NCBI GenBank assembly: GCA_021735285.1 | Contig: JAIPHI010000028.1 | Span: forward strand, 1-19,273 | DNA length: 19,273 bases | DNA from: Fidelibacterota bacterium | Lineage (GTDB): Bacteria; Fidelibacterota; UBA2242; JAFGTP01 | Reading direction: 5' to 3' | Shown here: positions 1-8,320 of the stretch, one piece after another | How positions within the stretch are numbered: position 1 is the stretch's first letter | Layout of the letters: every line of letters begins with the position of its first letter | Notes under the pieces: generated by a model | The model's input: the letters and a program-made list of their open reading frames with translations, nothing else | Databases searched by the model: none | What the model was told of the DNA's origin: nothing | Position numbers and translations under genes: made by a program

Positions 1-608
1 GAAATGAGATTCATGAATCTGATTATTACGCTTATAAACGTGATCTTTATATTTGTACCAGTGATGATGGAGCTACCTGGTCAAATCCGATAAATATCAC
101 TAATACACCTGATCTGGATGAAAACGAAGTCTCGGCTTTTGACGATGTTATAGACAATAAATTACATATCACTTACACTGAAGATCAATTGCCTGGTAAT
201 GATATGATGTTGGTGAGCACTTTCAAATACGATGATCAATATGCAGGTCCTTATCAGACTAATGATGTATATATCAAGCATATGGCTGTTGATCTAGGCG
301 GAGTAGGAATTGATGATGGTAAATTAGCCAGAAATTTCAAGCTTGAACAAAATTATCCTAATCCATTCAATCCTACAACTAAGATATCCTACAGTATTCC
401 TAGTATTAGTAATGTAAAACTGATGGTTTACAATATATTGGGACAAAAAGTCAAAACACTGGTTGATAATCAACTTATCGCTGGAAATCATACAGCTATG
501 TGGGATGGCACCAATGATGCAGGTTCTCAAGTTTCAAGTGGAATCTATATTTATAAATTGAAAACTAAGGCTGGTGTTAGAGTTAAGAAAATGGTACTTC
601 AAAAATAG
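1..608 (+). CDS. Secreted Asp-box (sialidase-like) protein with T9SS type A sorting domain, 3' end only
   Basis: The gene is open at the left edge; the first full codon is at position 3 and 201 residues are visible before the TAG stop. Near the visible start is an Asp-box, S-D-D-G-A-T-W (60-80), the beta-hairpin signature of sialidase/BNR beta-propellers, inside a context (YICTSDDGATWSNPINIT) typical of extracellular propeller proteins. The last ~90 residues form a T9SS type A sorting domain: NYPNPFNP (351-374), then beta-strands, a GIYIYKLKT strand and the basic end VKKMVLQK. In FCB bacteria this domain directs export by the Por system and anchoring or release at the cell surface. One Asp-box does not prove sialidase activity, because the same repeats occur in non-catalytic propellers and the catalytic residues would lie upstream of the window. 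An internal TTG at 189 is not the start, since the frame stays open upstream with protein-like sequence. Confidence 0.85.
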   Translation, partial: NEIHESDYYAYKRDLYICTSDDGATWSNPINITNTPDLDENEVSAFDDVIDNKLHITYTEDQLPGNDMMLVSTFKYDDQYAGPYQTNDVYIKHMAVDLGGVGIDDGKLARNFKLEQNYPNPFNPTTKISYSIPSISNVKLMVYNILGQKVKTLVDNQLIAGNHTAMWDGTNDAGSQVSSGIYIYKLKTKAGVRVKKMVLQK

Positions 609-623
609 TCATAAACATGGATT

Positions 624-668
624 AAATATAAGGGGTAGAGTAGTAAAAACTACCCCTTATATTTTAAG
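624..668 (+). terminator. Strong intrinsic terminator after the Asp-box protein gene
   Basis: A perfect 15-bp inverted repeat pairs 624-638 with 650-664 around an 11-nt loop. The core is AAGGGGTAG / CTACCCCTT, and the 3' arm runs into ATATTTTAA. It begins 15 nt after the stop codon at 608. The T-run is short, but the GC-rich core and position fit a Rho-independent terminator separating this gene from the next at 818. The rest of the 609-817 gap is AT-rich and I see no other convincing element in it. Confidence 0.8.
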
Positions 669-817
669 TTAATTCAAACATTATATAGTTGTGGATAATA
701 ATATTGATATTAGGGTAATTGAAATTGTTATTGAAAAAAGAAGATATTAATTTAAAATGTTTGCTAATCATGTGAGTTTATCTCAATAATTAATTTTATA
801 AATCGGGATGTCTTTTT

Positions 818-2215
818 ATGAAAATGTTAAAAAATAATAAAAAATTGATTCTATTAGGCTTAATATTTTTAACCTGTTGCTTCAATTGTTCGAAAAATAA
901 TATTGAAAAGCCTTATATAATGAAAATTGATAATGTTATACTAAGAAAAAGCATCTTTATCAGACGTTTCAAATATACAAATACTTTTAAAAATGGCGAA
1001 GTTACAACTAATAAAATGATGGATTTTCTTAATAGAGTTTATAAACCTGAATTATTGCTAGTAAAAGCTGCTTATGAAAAAGGTTTGAATCAGGATAAAT
1101 TTTTTAAAAGTAGAATGAACCAATATGAAAAGAATTTAATTTCCTCTGCTCATCCTATCTTTTCTCAAAATATTATAATTCAGGATAATCAATTACGGGA
1201 ATTTTATAAAAAGAAAAACAAAGTTTATACATTAAAAGTGATTAAGACGCTTACTTATAAATCAGCAGATTCATTGTATCAGCGAGCCCAAAGCGGAAAA
1301 CAATTAAAATTACAAAAACCTGATAGTAAGATGCCCAATTCTTTCCCCTCCTATAAGATACATAAAAATATTACTTTAGGAGAAAAAATACATCCGAAGG
1401 TATCTCAAAATTTATTAGAAAATTCTGAGGCGAAAGTTTTAAAGCCAGTTGAGACCTTTCCTTTTTGGACAGTAGCTCTTGTTAAATCGGAAAGAACGAA
1501 GCAATTACCTCCTTATTCCGGATACAAAGAAGAATTGAAAAAGGATTATGAACCAATTAATAGAGAAACGGTTATTCAACAATATTTGGATCAAACTAAG
1601 GATTCTCTAAACTTTAAAGATCATAGTCAGAAATTTTATAAAAAAATTAAGAATGCATTTGAATCTAAAAATAATAAAGGAATAATAAATAAGAGGAAAT
1701 TTGATCAAAAAGTACTTAAACAACCAGTATTTATTTCATCTTTGGATACAATTGATTTAGATGAAATTATAACAGAATACAATTTGAATGCAACTAAAAC
1801 CCAACCCTTACTTAAAACAACTGAAGATGTGAAAGCTTTTTTCAATACGATCGCAAATCGAGAATTAATGTTTAATGATTTAATAAGGAATGATATAAAA
1901 TTTCCTGAGATTATCACTGATAAAATAGTTAATAAAAAATATGCTATACTGAGAGCTAATTTTCTCAAAAGGATCAGCAATAATATTGAGATAACTGATC
2001 AAGAGGCACAGGATTATTATTTTCAAAACAGAGATAAGTATAAGGGTGATTTTAACAATGTAAAGGCTAATATATATCGAAGGATAAGAACACAGAAAGC
2101 AGAAGAAAAGATAGCTCAAATAAAATCTAAAATTCAAGCTAAATACGGAATAAAATATAATAAAAAGTTAATCAGAGAAATTGCTGAGCAATTATCTAAA
2201 GACAATATTAAATAA
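818..2215 (+). CDS. SurA/PpiC-like lipoprotein (degenerate parvulin-type chaperone)
   Basis: This encodes 465 aa. The N-terminus is a basic stretch, a hydrophobic core and a cysteine cluster ending FNCS (Cys20, Cys21, Cys24). The same FNCS end occurs in the lipoprotein at 15617, so Cys24 is the likely lipidated residue. After it comes a SurA-N-like segment (~34-130: MKIDNVILRKSIFIRRFKYT, then a helical part). Residues ~135-226 have the layout of a parvulin domain, including ADSLYQRAQSGKQLKL and a final TVALVKSER strand, but the family's conserved Gly-rich loop is not recognisable. A long helical, Lys-rich C-terminal part follows. By family analogy it would act in the periplasm as a chaperone for outer-membrane or secreted proteins; isomerase activity is doubtful. 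The start at 818 has only a weak ribosome site. It lies 51 nt before the symporter gene and is probably co-transcribed with it. Confidence 0.7.
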   Translation: MKMLKNNKKLILLGLIFLTCCFNCSKNNIEKPYIMKIDNVILRKSIFIRRFKYTNTFKNGEVTTNKMMDFLNRVYKPELLLVKAAYEKGLNQDKFFKSRMNQYEKNLISSAHPIFSQNIIIQDNQLREFYKKKNKVYTLKVIKTLTYKSADSLYQRAQSGKQLKLQKPDSKMPNSFPSYKIHKNITLGEKIHPKVSQNLLENSEAKVLKPVETFPFWTVALVKSERTKQLPPYSGYKEELKKDYEPINRETVIQQYLDQTKDSLNFKDHSQKFYKKIKNAFESKNNKGIINKRKFDQKVLKQPVFISSLDTIDLDEIITEYNLNATKTQPLLKTTEDVKAFFNTIANRELMFNDLIRNDIKFPEIITDKIVNKKYAILRANFLKRISNNIEITDQEAQDYYFQNRDKYKGDFNNVKANIYRRIRTQKAEEKIAQIKSKIQAKYGIKYNKKLIREIAEQLSKDNIK

Positions 2216-2253
2216 TTAATAAAAGAAATAGATAGTCCAAGATAAGTTCAAAG

Positions 2254-2259
2254 AAGGAG
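2254..2259 (+). promoter_or_regulatory. Shine-Dalgarno site fixing a TTG start
   Basis: AAGGAG lies 7 nt upstream of the TTG at 2267. There is no in-frame ATG between this site and the protein's first membrane helix, so the site supports TTG as the real initiation codon of the symporter. Confidence 0.75.
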
Positions 2260-2266
2260 TCTTAGG

Positions 2267-4189
2267 TTGAATCTTACTTTAATAGATTGGGGTATTGTTG
2301 TCATAATGCTGGGAATTATGAGCAGTGGTATATTTTTTAGTCGCAGACAGATGCGGAGTGTGGCTGACTATTTATCAGCAAATAGGTCCGCTGGTAGGTA
2401 TTTAGTAAGTGTTTCAGAGGGTATTGCTGCCTTAGGTGCTATCACTATAATAGGCTATTTTGAACAGTACTATGAATCAGGATTTACAATGATGTGGTGG
2501 GATCTGACAATGGTATTCTTTCTACTAGTAGCATTTGCTTCAGGATGGGTTGTATATAGATTCCGTGAAACTCGCTGTATGACAATGGCTCAATTTTTTG
2601 AAGTAAGATATAGTAGTAATTTTAGAATCTTTGCTGGAATTTTAGCTTTTGTTTCGGGATTGATTAATTTTGGAATTTTTCCTGCTGTAGGAGCTAAATT
2701 TTTCATCTTTTTTTGTGGATTACCTGCAACCATTGTATTATTTGGATTACCGATTTCAACCTATGTAGTGGTCATGATGTTCTTATTACTAATTTCATTG
2801 ACCTTTGTTTTTGTTGGAGGACAAATTTCAGTAATTGTCGCGGATTTTATTCAGGGTACATTCGTTAATCTGGTTTTTATTATAATTGTTATATATTTTC
2901 TATTTAATTTTGATTTTAGTACAATTTTTGAAGCACTAAGAAATGCACCTCAGGATGCTTCTTTGATTAATCCCTTTAATACAAGTAAAGCTGAAGATTT
3001 TAATTTCTGGTTCTTCTTAATAGGTGTAATCGGCTTCTTTTATAATATGTTGTCCTGGCAGGGCACCCAAGCTTATAATTCGTCTGCTGAAAATGCTCAT
3101 GAAGCTAAAATGGGAAAAGTTCTATCTATCTGGCGGCAAGTGCCTCAAAAAATATTCTATGTTTTTGTACCTGTATTGGCTTATACAATTTTACATCACC
3201 CTAAATTTTCCGGAATTGCTTCCGAAATCAAAGCTACATTAAGTAGTATTCCTGCTGATAAAATACAGAGTCAAACACGAGTACCATTAACCCTCACAAA
3301 AATTTTACCTGTAGGCTTATTGGGTAGTTTAGCTGCCGTTATGTTGGGGGCCTTTATAAGTACTCATGATACTTATCTTCATTCCTGGGGTTCAATCTTT
3401 ATCCAGGATATAGTTTTACCTTTTAGGAAGAAAAAACTGAAAAAAAAGGAGCATATTAAATTATTACGGGCTTCCATTGTCGGAGTCGCGATATTTATCT
3501 TTTTCTTTAGCCTTTTATTCAAACAGACTCAATACATATTTATGTTTTTTGCGGTTACCGGTTCTATATTTGTAGGAGGAGCTGGAGCTGTGATAATTGG
3601 TGGATTATACTGGAAAAAAGGCACTACAAAGGGAGCCTGGGCATCTTTGATTGTCGGGTCTGTAATTTCCACTGGTGGAGTAGTGATCCATCAAATTGAT
3701 CCTGATTTTTCAATTAATGGTCAATGGTTTTGGTTAATTGCCATGGTTTCTGCATCTTTTACATATATAGCTGTATCATTATTGGATAATAAAGAAGTTA
3801 ATTTAGATAAGTTGCTGCATAGGGGAAAATATAAGATCGAAGATGATGAAGTTAATATCCAGAAAAAACAGATCGTTGGAATAAAAAGGTTACTCGGCGG
3901 AGAAGAATTCTCTAATATTGATCGCATGATTTATCTCATTACTTACATTTGGATTTTTGCTTGGCTAGCAATATTTATTATTGGAACAATTTTAAATTAT
4001 ACACACAATTTAACAGATAAACAGTGGATGGGATTCTGGAAGTTCTGGACGATTTCAAATTTATTTACTGCAATTGGAATCTTTATCTGGTTTACAATTG
4101 GGGGAGTTAAAAATTTGATCTCAATGTTTACCAGATTAGATACTCTTCAAAGAGACGATACCGATAATGGAGAATATATTCATAAATAA
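2267..4189 (+). CDS. Sodium:solute symporter (SSS family)
   Basis: This encodes a 640-aa very hydrophobic protein with roughly 14 apparent membrane helices. It starts at TTG. The N-terminal region has the SSS pattern: a first helix (~8-25), the loop VADYLSANRSAGRY (~33-45), then a Gly/Ala-rich helix and the YFEQYYESG segment. The family couples Na+ entry to uptake of sugars, sialic acid, amino acids, vitamins or other small solutes across the inner membrane. The length exceeds the ~500 aa core because of a hydrophilic linker (~510-545) and extra C-terminal helices (~555-625), as in longer SSS members. The substrate cannot be read from the sequence. The neighbouring glycosidase and Asp-box genes make a sugar plausible (inference). 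It probably shares a transcript with the upstream lipoprotein gene. Confidence 0.88.
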   Translation: MNLTLIDWGIVVIMLGIMSSGIFFSRRQMRSVADYLSANRSAGRYLVSVSEGIAALGAITIIGYFEQYYESGFTMMWWDLTMVFFLLVAFASGWVVYRFRETRCMTMAQFFEVRYSSNFRIFAGILAFVSGLINFGIFPAVGAKFFIFFCGLPATIVLFGLPISTYVVVMMFLLLISLTFVFVGGQISVIVADFIQGTFVNLVFIIIVIYFLFNFDFSTIFEALRNAPQDASLINPFNTSKAEDFNFWFFLIGVIGFFYNMLSWQGTQAYNSSAENAHEAKMGKVLSIWRQVPQKIFYVFVPVLAYTILHHPKFSGIASEIKATLSSIPADKIQSQTRVPLTLTKILPVGLLGSLAAVMLGAFISTHDTYLHSWGSIFIQDIVLPFRKKKLKKKEHIKLLRASIVGVAIFIFFFSLLFKQTQYIFMFFAVTGSIFVGGAGAVIIGGLYWKKGTTKGAWASLIVGSVISTGGVVIHQIDPDFSINGQWFWLIAMVSASFTYIAVSLLDNKEVNLDKLLHRGKYKIEDDEVNIQKKQIVGIKRLLGGEEFSNIDRMIYLITYIWIFAWLAIFIIGTILNYTHNLTDKQWMGFWKFWTISNLFTAIGIFIWFTIGGVKNLISMFTRLDTLQRDDTDNGEYIHK

Positions 4190-4257
4190 AGTAGTGTATA
4201 ATATTTATGATCAGGAATGACGTTTGTAGGTTTGGACTAAGAAATCGAAACCCATAT

Positions 4258-4300
4258 CATTTTAAAATGCTATCCCTTGTCAATAAAATATTTTAAAATG
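4258..4300. promoter_or_regulatory. Paired AT-rich palindromes upstream of the receptor operon, possible operator
   Basis: CATTTTAAAATG (4258-4269) is a perfect 12-bp palindrome. ATTTTAAAATG recurs at 4290-4300, with its centre 31 bp further on, close to three helical turns. Both lie in the 156-nt gap between the symporter and the TonB-dependent receptor gene, where the operon promoter should be. The second copy follows a possible -35 element TTGTCA (4277-4282). In AT-rich DNA such palindromes can arise by chance, so the regulatory role is tentative. No terminator is visible in this gap. Confidence 0.3.
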
Positions 4301-4345
4301 TCTATTTTATAAAGATTGAAATAATTTATTTGAAAGGATTATTTT

Positions 4346-7204
4346 ATGTATCACTGGAAGGTCTTTAAAAAAGTCTATTTACTACTATTTTTCATAAGTA
4401 TATTTTCTGGCATTTTACAGGCACAAACAGGAAAAATTAGAGGAAAAGTGATTGAGGATGCAACTGGCGAACCTTTACAGGGTGTTAATGTTGTTGTTAG
4501 GAAAGCCTCATTAGGTGCTGCGACTGATGCTTCCGGTAATTTTGTGATAGTTAATGTACCGCCAGGTAAATATAGCATTGTTTTTTCTATGATAGGATAT
4601 CAGAAATATATTCTAAAGAATGTTGAGGTTTCTGTTAATAGAACAACTAATGTGAATGCGGAATTGAAACAAGGAACGATTGAAGGGAAAACTGTAGTTG
4701 TTCAAGCAAAAAAAATAAGCGTTAAAAAGGATCAGACCAGTACAGTTAAAAATATTGATTCTGATCAAATATCCTCTCTTCCCATTGAAAATGTCAATGA
4801 AGTAGTTTCTATGCAAGCAGGTGTTGTACAGGGCCATTTCAGAGGCGGAAGAGCAACAGAAGTGAACTATATGATCGATGGTATGTCTGTGAATGAAAGT
4901 TATGGAGGGGAATCCCAAACAGCTCAGGTAGATCCCGATGCTGTGCAGGATATAGAAGTTATTACCGGTGTATTTAATGCTGAGTATGGAAGAGCAATGA
5001 GCGGTATGGTAAATATTATTCCCAAAGAAGGCAGCAATGAGTTCCATGGGAAAGTAGCAGGTCTATTGTCGAATTACTATACATCGCATGATATATTTAT
5101 TGGATTGGATAATGCGGAGGTAAATAGAAATCAGGATTACAAATTTATGCTGGGTGGGCCGATTTGGAAAGATAAATTAACCTTTTTTACCAATATTAGG
5201 TATAGGAATAATGAAGGATACTTAAATGGCCTGAGAAGATTTAATGTAGATGATTATACGGATTTTAATAGAGAATTTATTGTTACCGGAGAGCATCCGA
5301 ATACTCCTTGGGCGGTAACCAAAAGAGATTTTCTTGAACAAAAATATTCAAAAGATGAGATAGATACTACAATCAATGATTTAAATACTCCATATTATTA
5401 TTCAGAGCATACTGGTGATAGCGCTTACGTTCCAATGGAATGGGATAAATCCACGAATATTTTAGCCCGTTTAACCTTTAAACCGACAAGTAGAACTAAA
5501 GTTAATTTGACTTATATAGATAACAATCACCAGTGGCAAGATTATAACAATTATTACAAATTCCGTCCTGATGGTAGGGCTACCAACTTTTCCCGTTCTC
5601 GTACTTCTTATATTCAATGGAATCAAATGATTACTAATAAGTTATTCTATAATATTAAGGTTGGTTATAATGAAGAAAATTATGAGGAATATTTATATGA
5701 GGATCCTCTTGATGATAGATATATTAATTTTAATTATACCGGACGACAGGGCACAGGCTTTGCTACAGGAGGACAGGCTACCGGTTATTACCAACGAGTT
5801 ACCGGCAAGTTAAATGTGAATGGAAGTATCAATTGGCAAATAAATCAGCAGCACGGCATAGAGACAGGATTCGATTATATTCAGCATAGACTGAAAATTA
5901 ATCCGGTCTATGTTAGAAATAAATATGCAAATAAGGATGCTTTTCAGAATAAGGTCTGGTACAACGAGGAACAACAAGAAGTATATTTTAAAAATGAAGA
6001 TTTGTTTGAATTAGAACTTTTGCCGGAAGAGAGTATCTCTATTGATAGATATACCAAACGGCCCTATGAATTTGCATATTATATCCAGGATAAAATGGAA
6101 TTTCAGGATATGGTAATTAATGCCGGTGTTAGAATGGATTATTTTAATCCAAATTCTCAATATCCATCAGATTGGCGAAACCCGGCTAACCAATTGAATA
6201 GACCTGACAGTACTACTTATTCTTATGCTGATCCTACTATTCAGATCAGTCCCCGATTCGGCCTTTCCTATTCATTAGGTTCAGAGGCAACTATCCATTT
6301 TGCTTATGGACATTTTTTCCAGATACCACAATTTTATGCTTTATATAGTAATAGTGATTTTATGATTCCGGCTAATGATTATGCCACAACACTGGGTAAT
6401 CCTAATATCGAACCGGAACAAACTGTAAAATATGAAATGGGATTACAACAACAGTTAATTCCGGGCATGATAGTTAATATATCTGTTTTTTATAAGGACG
6501 TCTATAATTTACTAACCACCAAGGTCGTAACAACCTACGATGCTATCAAATACGGTTTATATAGTAATAAAGACTATGGAAATACAAAAGGTGTGGAGTT
6601 GAAGATGGATTATGTTAGTGGAAATTACTCGATTGGTCTTAACTATACACTGATGTACACCCGCGGCAATGCCAGTGCTCCGGCAACTACTTTTAATCGT
6701 CTTGCTCAAAATATGGATCCGGTTCCTAAACTTATCCCAATGCCCTGGGACCAAAGACATACCCTTAATCTATCATTGGGATATCAAACTGAATCCTATG
6801 GTATGAGTTTGCTTGGTTATTATAATTCAGGACTGCGTTACACATGGACGCCTTACGGGGAATCGCGATTAGCAACAGTTAAATTATATCCAAATAATTC
6901 AAAAGCCCCTTATAGTACTACCTTTAATTTTCGATCTTATTATTTGGCTAAATTGACTGATAAAATATCAATAAAGTTTAATTTGACGGTTTATAATCTT
7001 TTTGATAGAAAAAATATAGGTGTCAATGAATCCGGAGTTCCTTTAGTGAATTCTACAACGGGACAACCTAATACTGCTATTATAGAGGAAAGTGATATTG
7101 AAAAGTATCGCTCTAATTTTACCACCATTCATGATACATATACTTCGCCGGCAGTTTATGAAGCGCCAAGAAGAATTAAATTAGGTGCTGAAATAAGATT
7201 CTAA
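4346..7204 (+). CDS. TonB-dependent outer-membrane receptor with CarboxypepD_reg-like domain
   Basis: This encodes 952 aa. AAAGGA (4333-4338) lies 7 nt before the ATG. Order of parts: a signal peptide (1-~27, ending LQAQ); a carboxypeptidase-regulatory-like beta-sandwich (~28-112: GKIRGKVIEDATGEPLQGVN ... DASGNFVIVNVPPGKYS); a possible TonB box TVVVQA (116-121); a plug domain (~131-230) with the RGGRATEVNYMIDGMSV and VFNAEYGRAMSGMVNI signatures; then a 22-strand-type barrel to the terminal GAEIRF, whose final Phe is the usual barrel-insertion signal. The N-terminal domain is typical of SusC-like receptors in FCB bacteria, which import large ligands using TonB energy. No SusD gene follows; the next gene encodes a PorV-like barrel only 28 nt away. 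The ligand is unknown. This is the first gene of the operon ending at 15525. Confidence 0.93.
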   Translation: MYHWKVFKKVYLLLFFISIFSGILQAQTGKIRGKVIEDATGEPLQGVNVVVRKASLGAATDASGNFVIVNVPPGKYSIVFSMIGYQKYILKNVEVSVNRTTNVNAELKQGTIEGKTVVVQAKKISVKKDQTSTVKNIDSDQISSLPIENVNEVVSMQAGVVQGHFRGGRATEVNYMIDGMSVNESYGGESQTAQVDPDAVQDIEVITGVFNAEYGRAMSGMVNIIPKEGSNEFHGKVAGLLSNYYTSHDIFIGLDNAEVNRNQDYKFMLGGPIWKDKLTFFTNIRYRNNEGYLNGLRRFNVDDYTDFNREFIVTGEHPNTPWAVTKRDFLEQKYSKDEIDTTINDLNTPYYYSEHTGDSAYVPMEWDKSTNILARLTFKPTSRTKVNLTYIDNNHQWQDYNNYYKFRPDGRATNFSRSRTSYIQWNQMITNKLFYNIKVGYNEENYEEYLYEDPLDDRYINFNYTGRQGTGFATGGQATGYYQRVTGKLNVNGSINWQINQQHGIETGFDYIQHRLKINPVYVRNKYANKDAFQNKVWYNEEQQEVYFKNEDLFELELLPEESISIDRYTKRPYEFAYYIQDKMEFQDMVINAGVRMDYFNPNSQYPSDWRNPANQLNRPDSTTYSYADPTIQISPRFGLSYSLGSEATIHFAYGHFFQIPQFYALYSNSDFMIPANDYATTLGNPNIEPEQTVKYEMGLQQQLIPGMIVNISVFYKDVYNLLTTKVVTTYDAIKYGLYSNKDYGNTKGVELKMDYVSGNYSIGLNYTLMYTRGNASAPATTFNRLAQNMDPVPKLIPMPWDQRHTLNLSLGYQTESYGMSLLGYYNSGLRYTWTPYGESRLATVKLYPNNSKAPYSTTFNFRSYYLAKLTDKISIKFNLTVYNLFDRKNIGVNESGVPLVNSTTGQPNTAIIEESDIEKYRSNFTTIHDTYTSPAVYEAPRRIKLGAEIRF

Positions 7205-7222
7205 TAAAAAAATATAAAGAAT

Positions 7223-7226
7223 GGAG
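7223..7226 (+). promoter_or_regulatory. Shine-Dalgarno site deciding the PorV-like gene start
   Basis: GGAG lies 6 nt before the ATG at 7233. The upstream in-frame ATG at 7221 overlaps this site and has no good site of its own, so 7233 is preferred. Confidence 0.6.
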
Positions 7227-7232
7227 TATCCT

Positions 7233-8300
7233 ATGAGATGTATTAAAAAAATAGTAATGAGCTTAGCAATATTCTTCAATTTGTTCTGGTTGACAAATCC
7301 AGTTTTGGCTTCCGGACCATATAGAGTCGGTACAACTGCGGCTAATTTTCTGGAACTTGGATTTGGCGGAGCCGGCTGTGCTATGGGAGATGCATATGTG
7401 AGTGTTACAAGAGATATTAGTTCTATATATTGGAATCCGGCTGGACTGGGGTATATGGAAAATAACCAATTTATAGGTGAACTACAGCCCTGGATTGTGG
7501 ATATAAATTTTTCCATGGGAGCCTTTGGCTATGTACATCCCACATTTGGGACATTTGCTCTCAGCTTCATGAATACCAGTTTTGGTGAGGAAGTTGTGAC
7601 AACTGTCAATGATCCTGAAGGATATGGACAGACTTTTACAGGACAGGATATTGCCTTACAAGTATCTTATGGTAGAAAACTTGCCCAATGGTTTTCCTTT
7701 GGCGCAACAGGAAAATATATTAATTCTAGAATATGGAAATCCGATGCCTCTGCTTTTGCTTTTGATCTGGGGGCCATTGTAAATACTAATTTCTTAAATT
7801 GGACCGGAGAACCTGGTGATGGAATAAATATTGGTATGTGTATTAGTAATTATGGTACAAAACTCCGTTACACAGGTCAGAATATTAAAGATAGGTTAGA
7901 TATTTCTGATGACCATGGTAATTACCAATACTTACCTGTGAATTATGACACGGAAGCCTGGGAATTACCACTTATATTTAGAATTGGACTCTCTTTTAAA
8001 CCAATCTTGACTGATAATCATGTTCTGACAGTAAGTGCTGATGCATTGCATCCAAATAATAATTCAGAATCTGTGAATGTGGGAGGAGAGTATAAATTAA
8101 AAATCCAGCCAGTTGGCACATTTTCTTTGCGAGGTGGATATAAGGCTCTTTTCATGGATAAATCAGAATATGGAGTAACCTTTGGCGGCGGATTTCAAAA
8201 AAACATGCTTAATAATTACACCTTAAGTGTGAATTATGCTCTCAGAGATTTCGGTACATTAGGATATTTAAGTTCATATAGTATTGGTTTATCATTCTAA
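7233..8300 (+). CDS. PorV/PorQ-family outer-membrane beta-barrel protein
   Basis: From the ATG at 7233 this encodes 355 aa (359 from 7221). A signal peptide begins MRCIKKIVMSLAIFF and probably ends at VLA-SGPYR. The mature N-terminus carries the family hallmark: a Gly/Ala stretch, MGDAYVSVTRDISSIYWNPA and GLGYM. This corresponds to the usual MG.A.....D..A.yWNPAGL pattern of PorV/PorQ (UPF0164-like, FadL-related) barrels. Alternating hydrophobic strands continue to the terminal YSIGLSF. PorV acts in the T9SS attachment complex, shuttling CTD-bearing cargo to the sortase PorU; related barrels may be porins. Here the gene sits between a TonB-dependent receptor and two CTD-bearing giant proteins, 28 nt and 20 nt away, so a role dedicated to those two cargo proteins is an attractive inference. 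A general transport porin remains possible. Confidence 0.82.
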   Translation: MRCIKKIVMSLAIFFNLFWLTNPVLASGPYRVGTTAANFLELGFGGAGCAMGDAYVSVTRDISSIYWNPAGLGYMENNQFIGELQPWIVDINFSMGAFGYVHPTFGTFALSFMNTSFGEEVVTTVNDPEGYGQTFTGQDIALQVSYGRKLAQWFSFGATGKYINSRIWKSDASAFAFDLGAIVNTNFLNWTGEPGDGINIGMCISNYGTKLRYTGQNIKDRLDISDDHGNYQYLPVNYDTEAWELPLIFRIGLSFKPILTDNHVLTVSADALHPNNNSESVNVGGEYKLKIQPVGTFSLRGGYKALFMDKSEYGVTFGGGFQKNMLNNYTLSVNYALRDFGTLGYLSSYSIGLSF

Positions 8301-8320
8301 ATAAATAAAGGACATAAATA

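Noticed and set aside
189..191. Gene start at the TTG inside the first gene
   Set aside because: The frame is open to the left edge and encodes an Asp-box and strand pattern upstream, so the gene begins outside the window.
4613..5047. 144-aa open frame on the minus strand inside the receptor gene
   Set aside because: It is antisense to a clear TonB-dependent plug domain, has no recognisable protein pattern and no supporting ribosome site.
7221..7232. Earlier ATG of the PorV-like gene
   Set aside because: It overlaps the GGAG that serves the ATG at 7233, and starting at 7233 gives a cleaner signal peptide.
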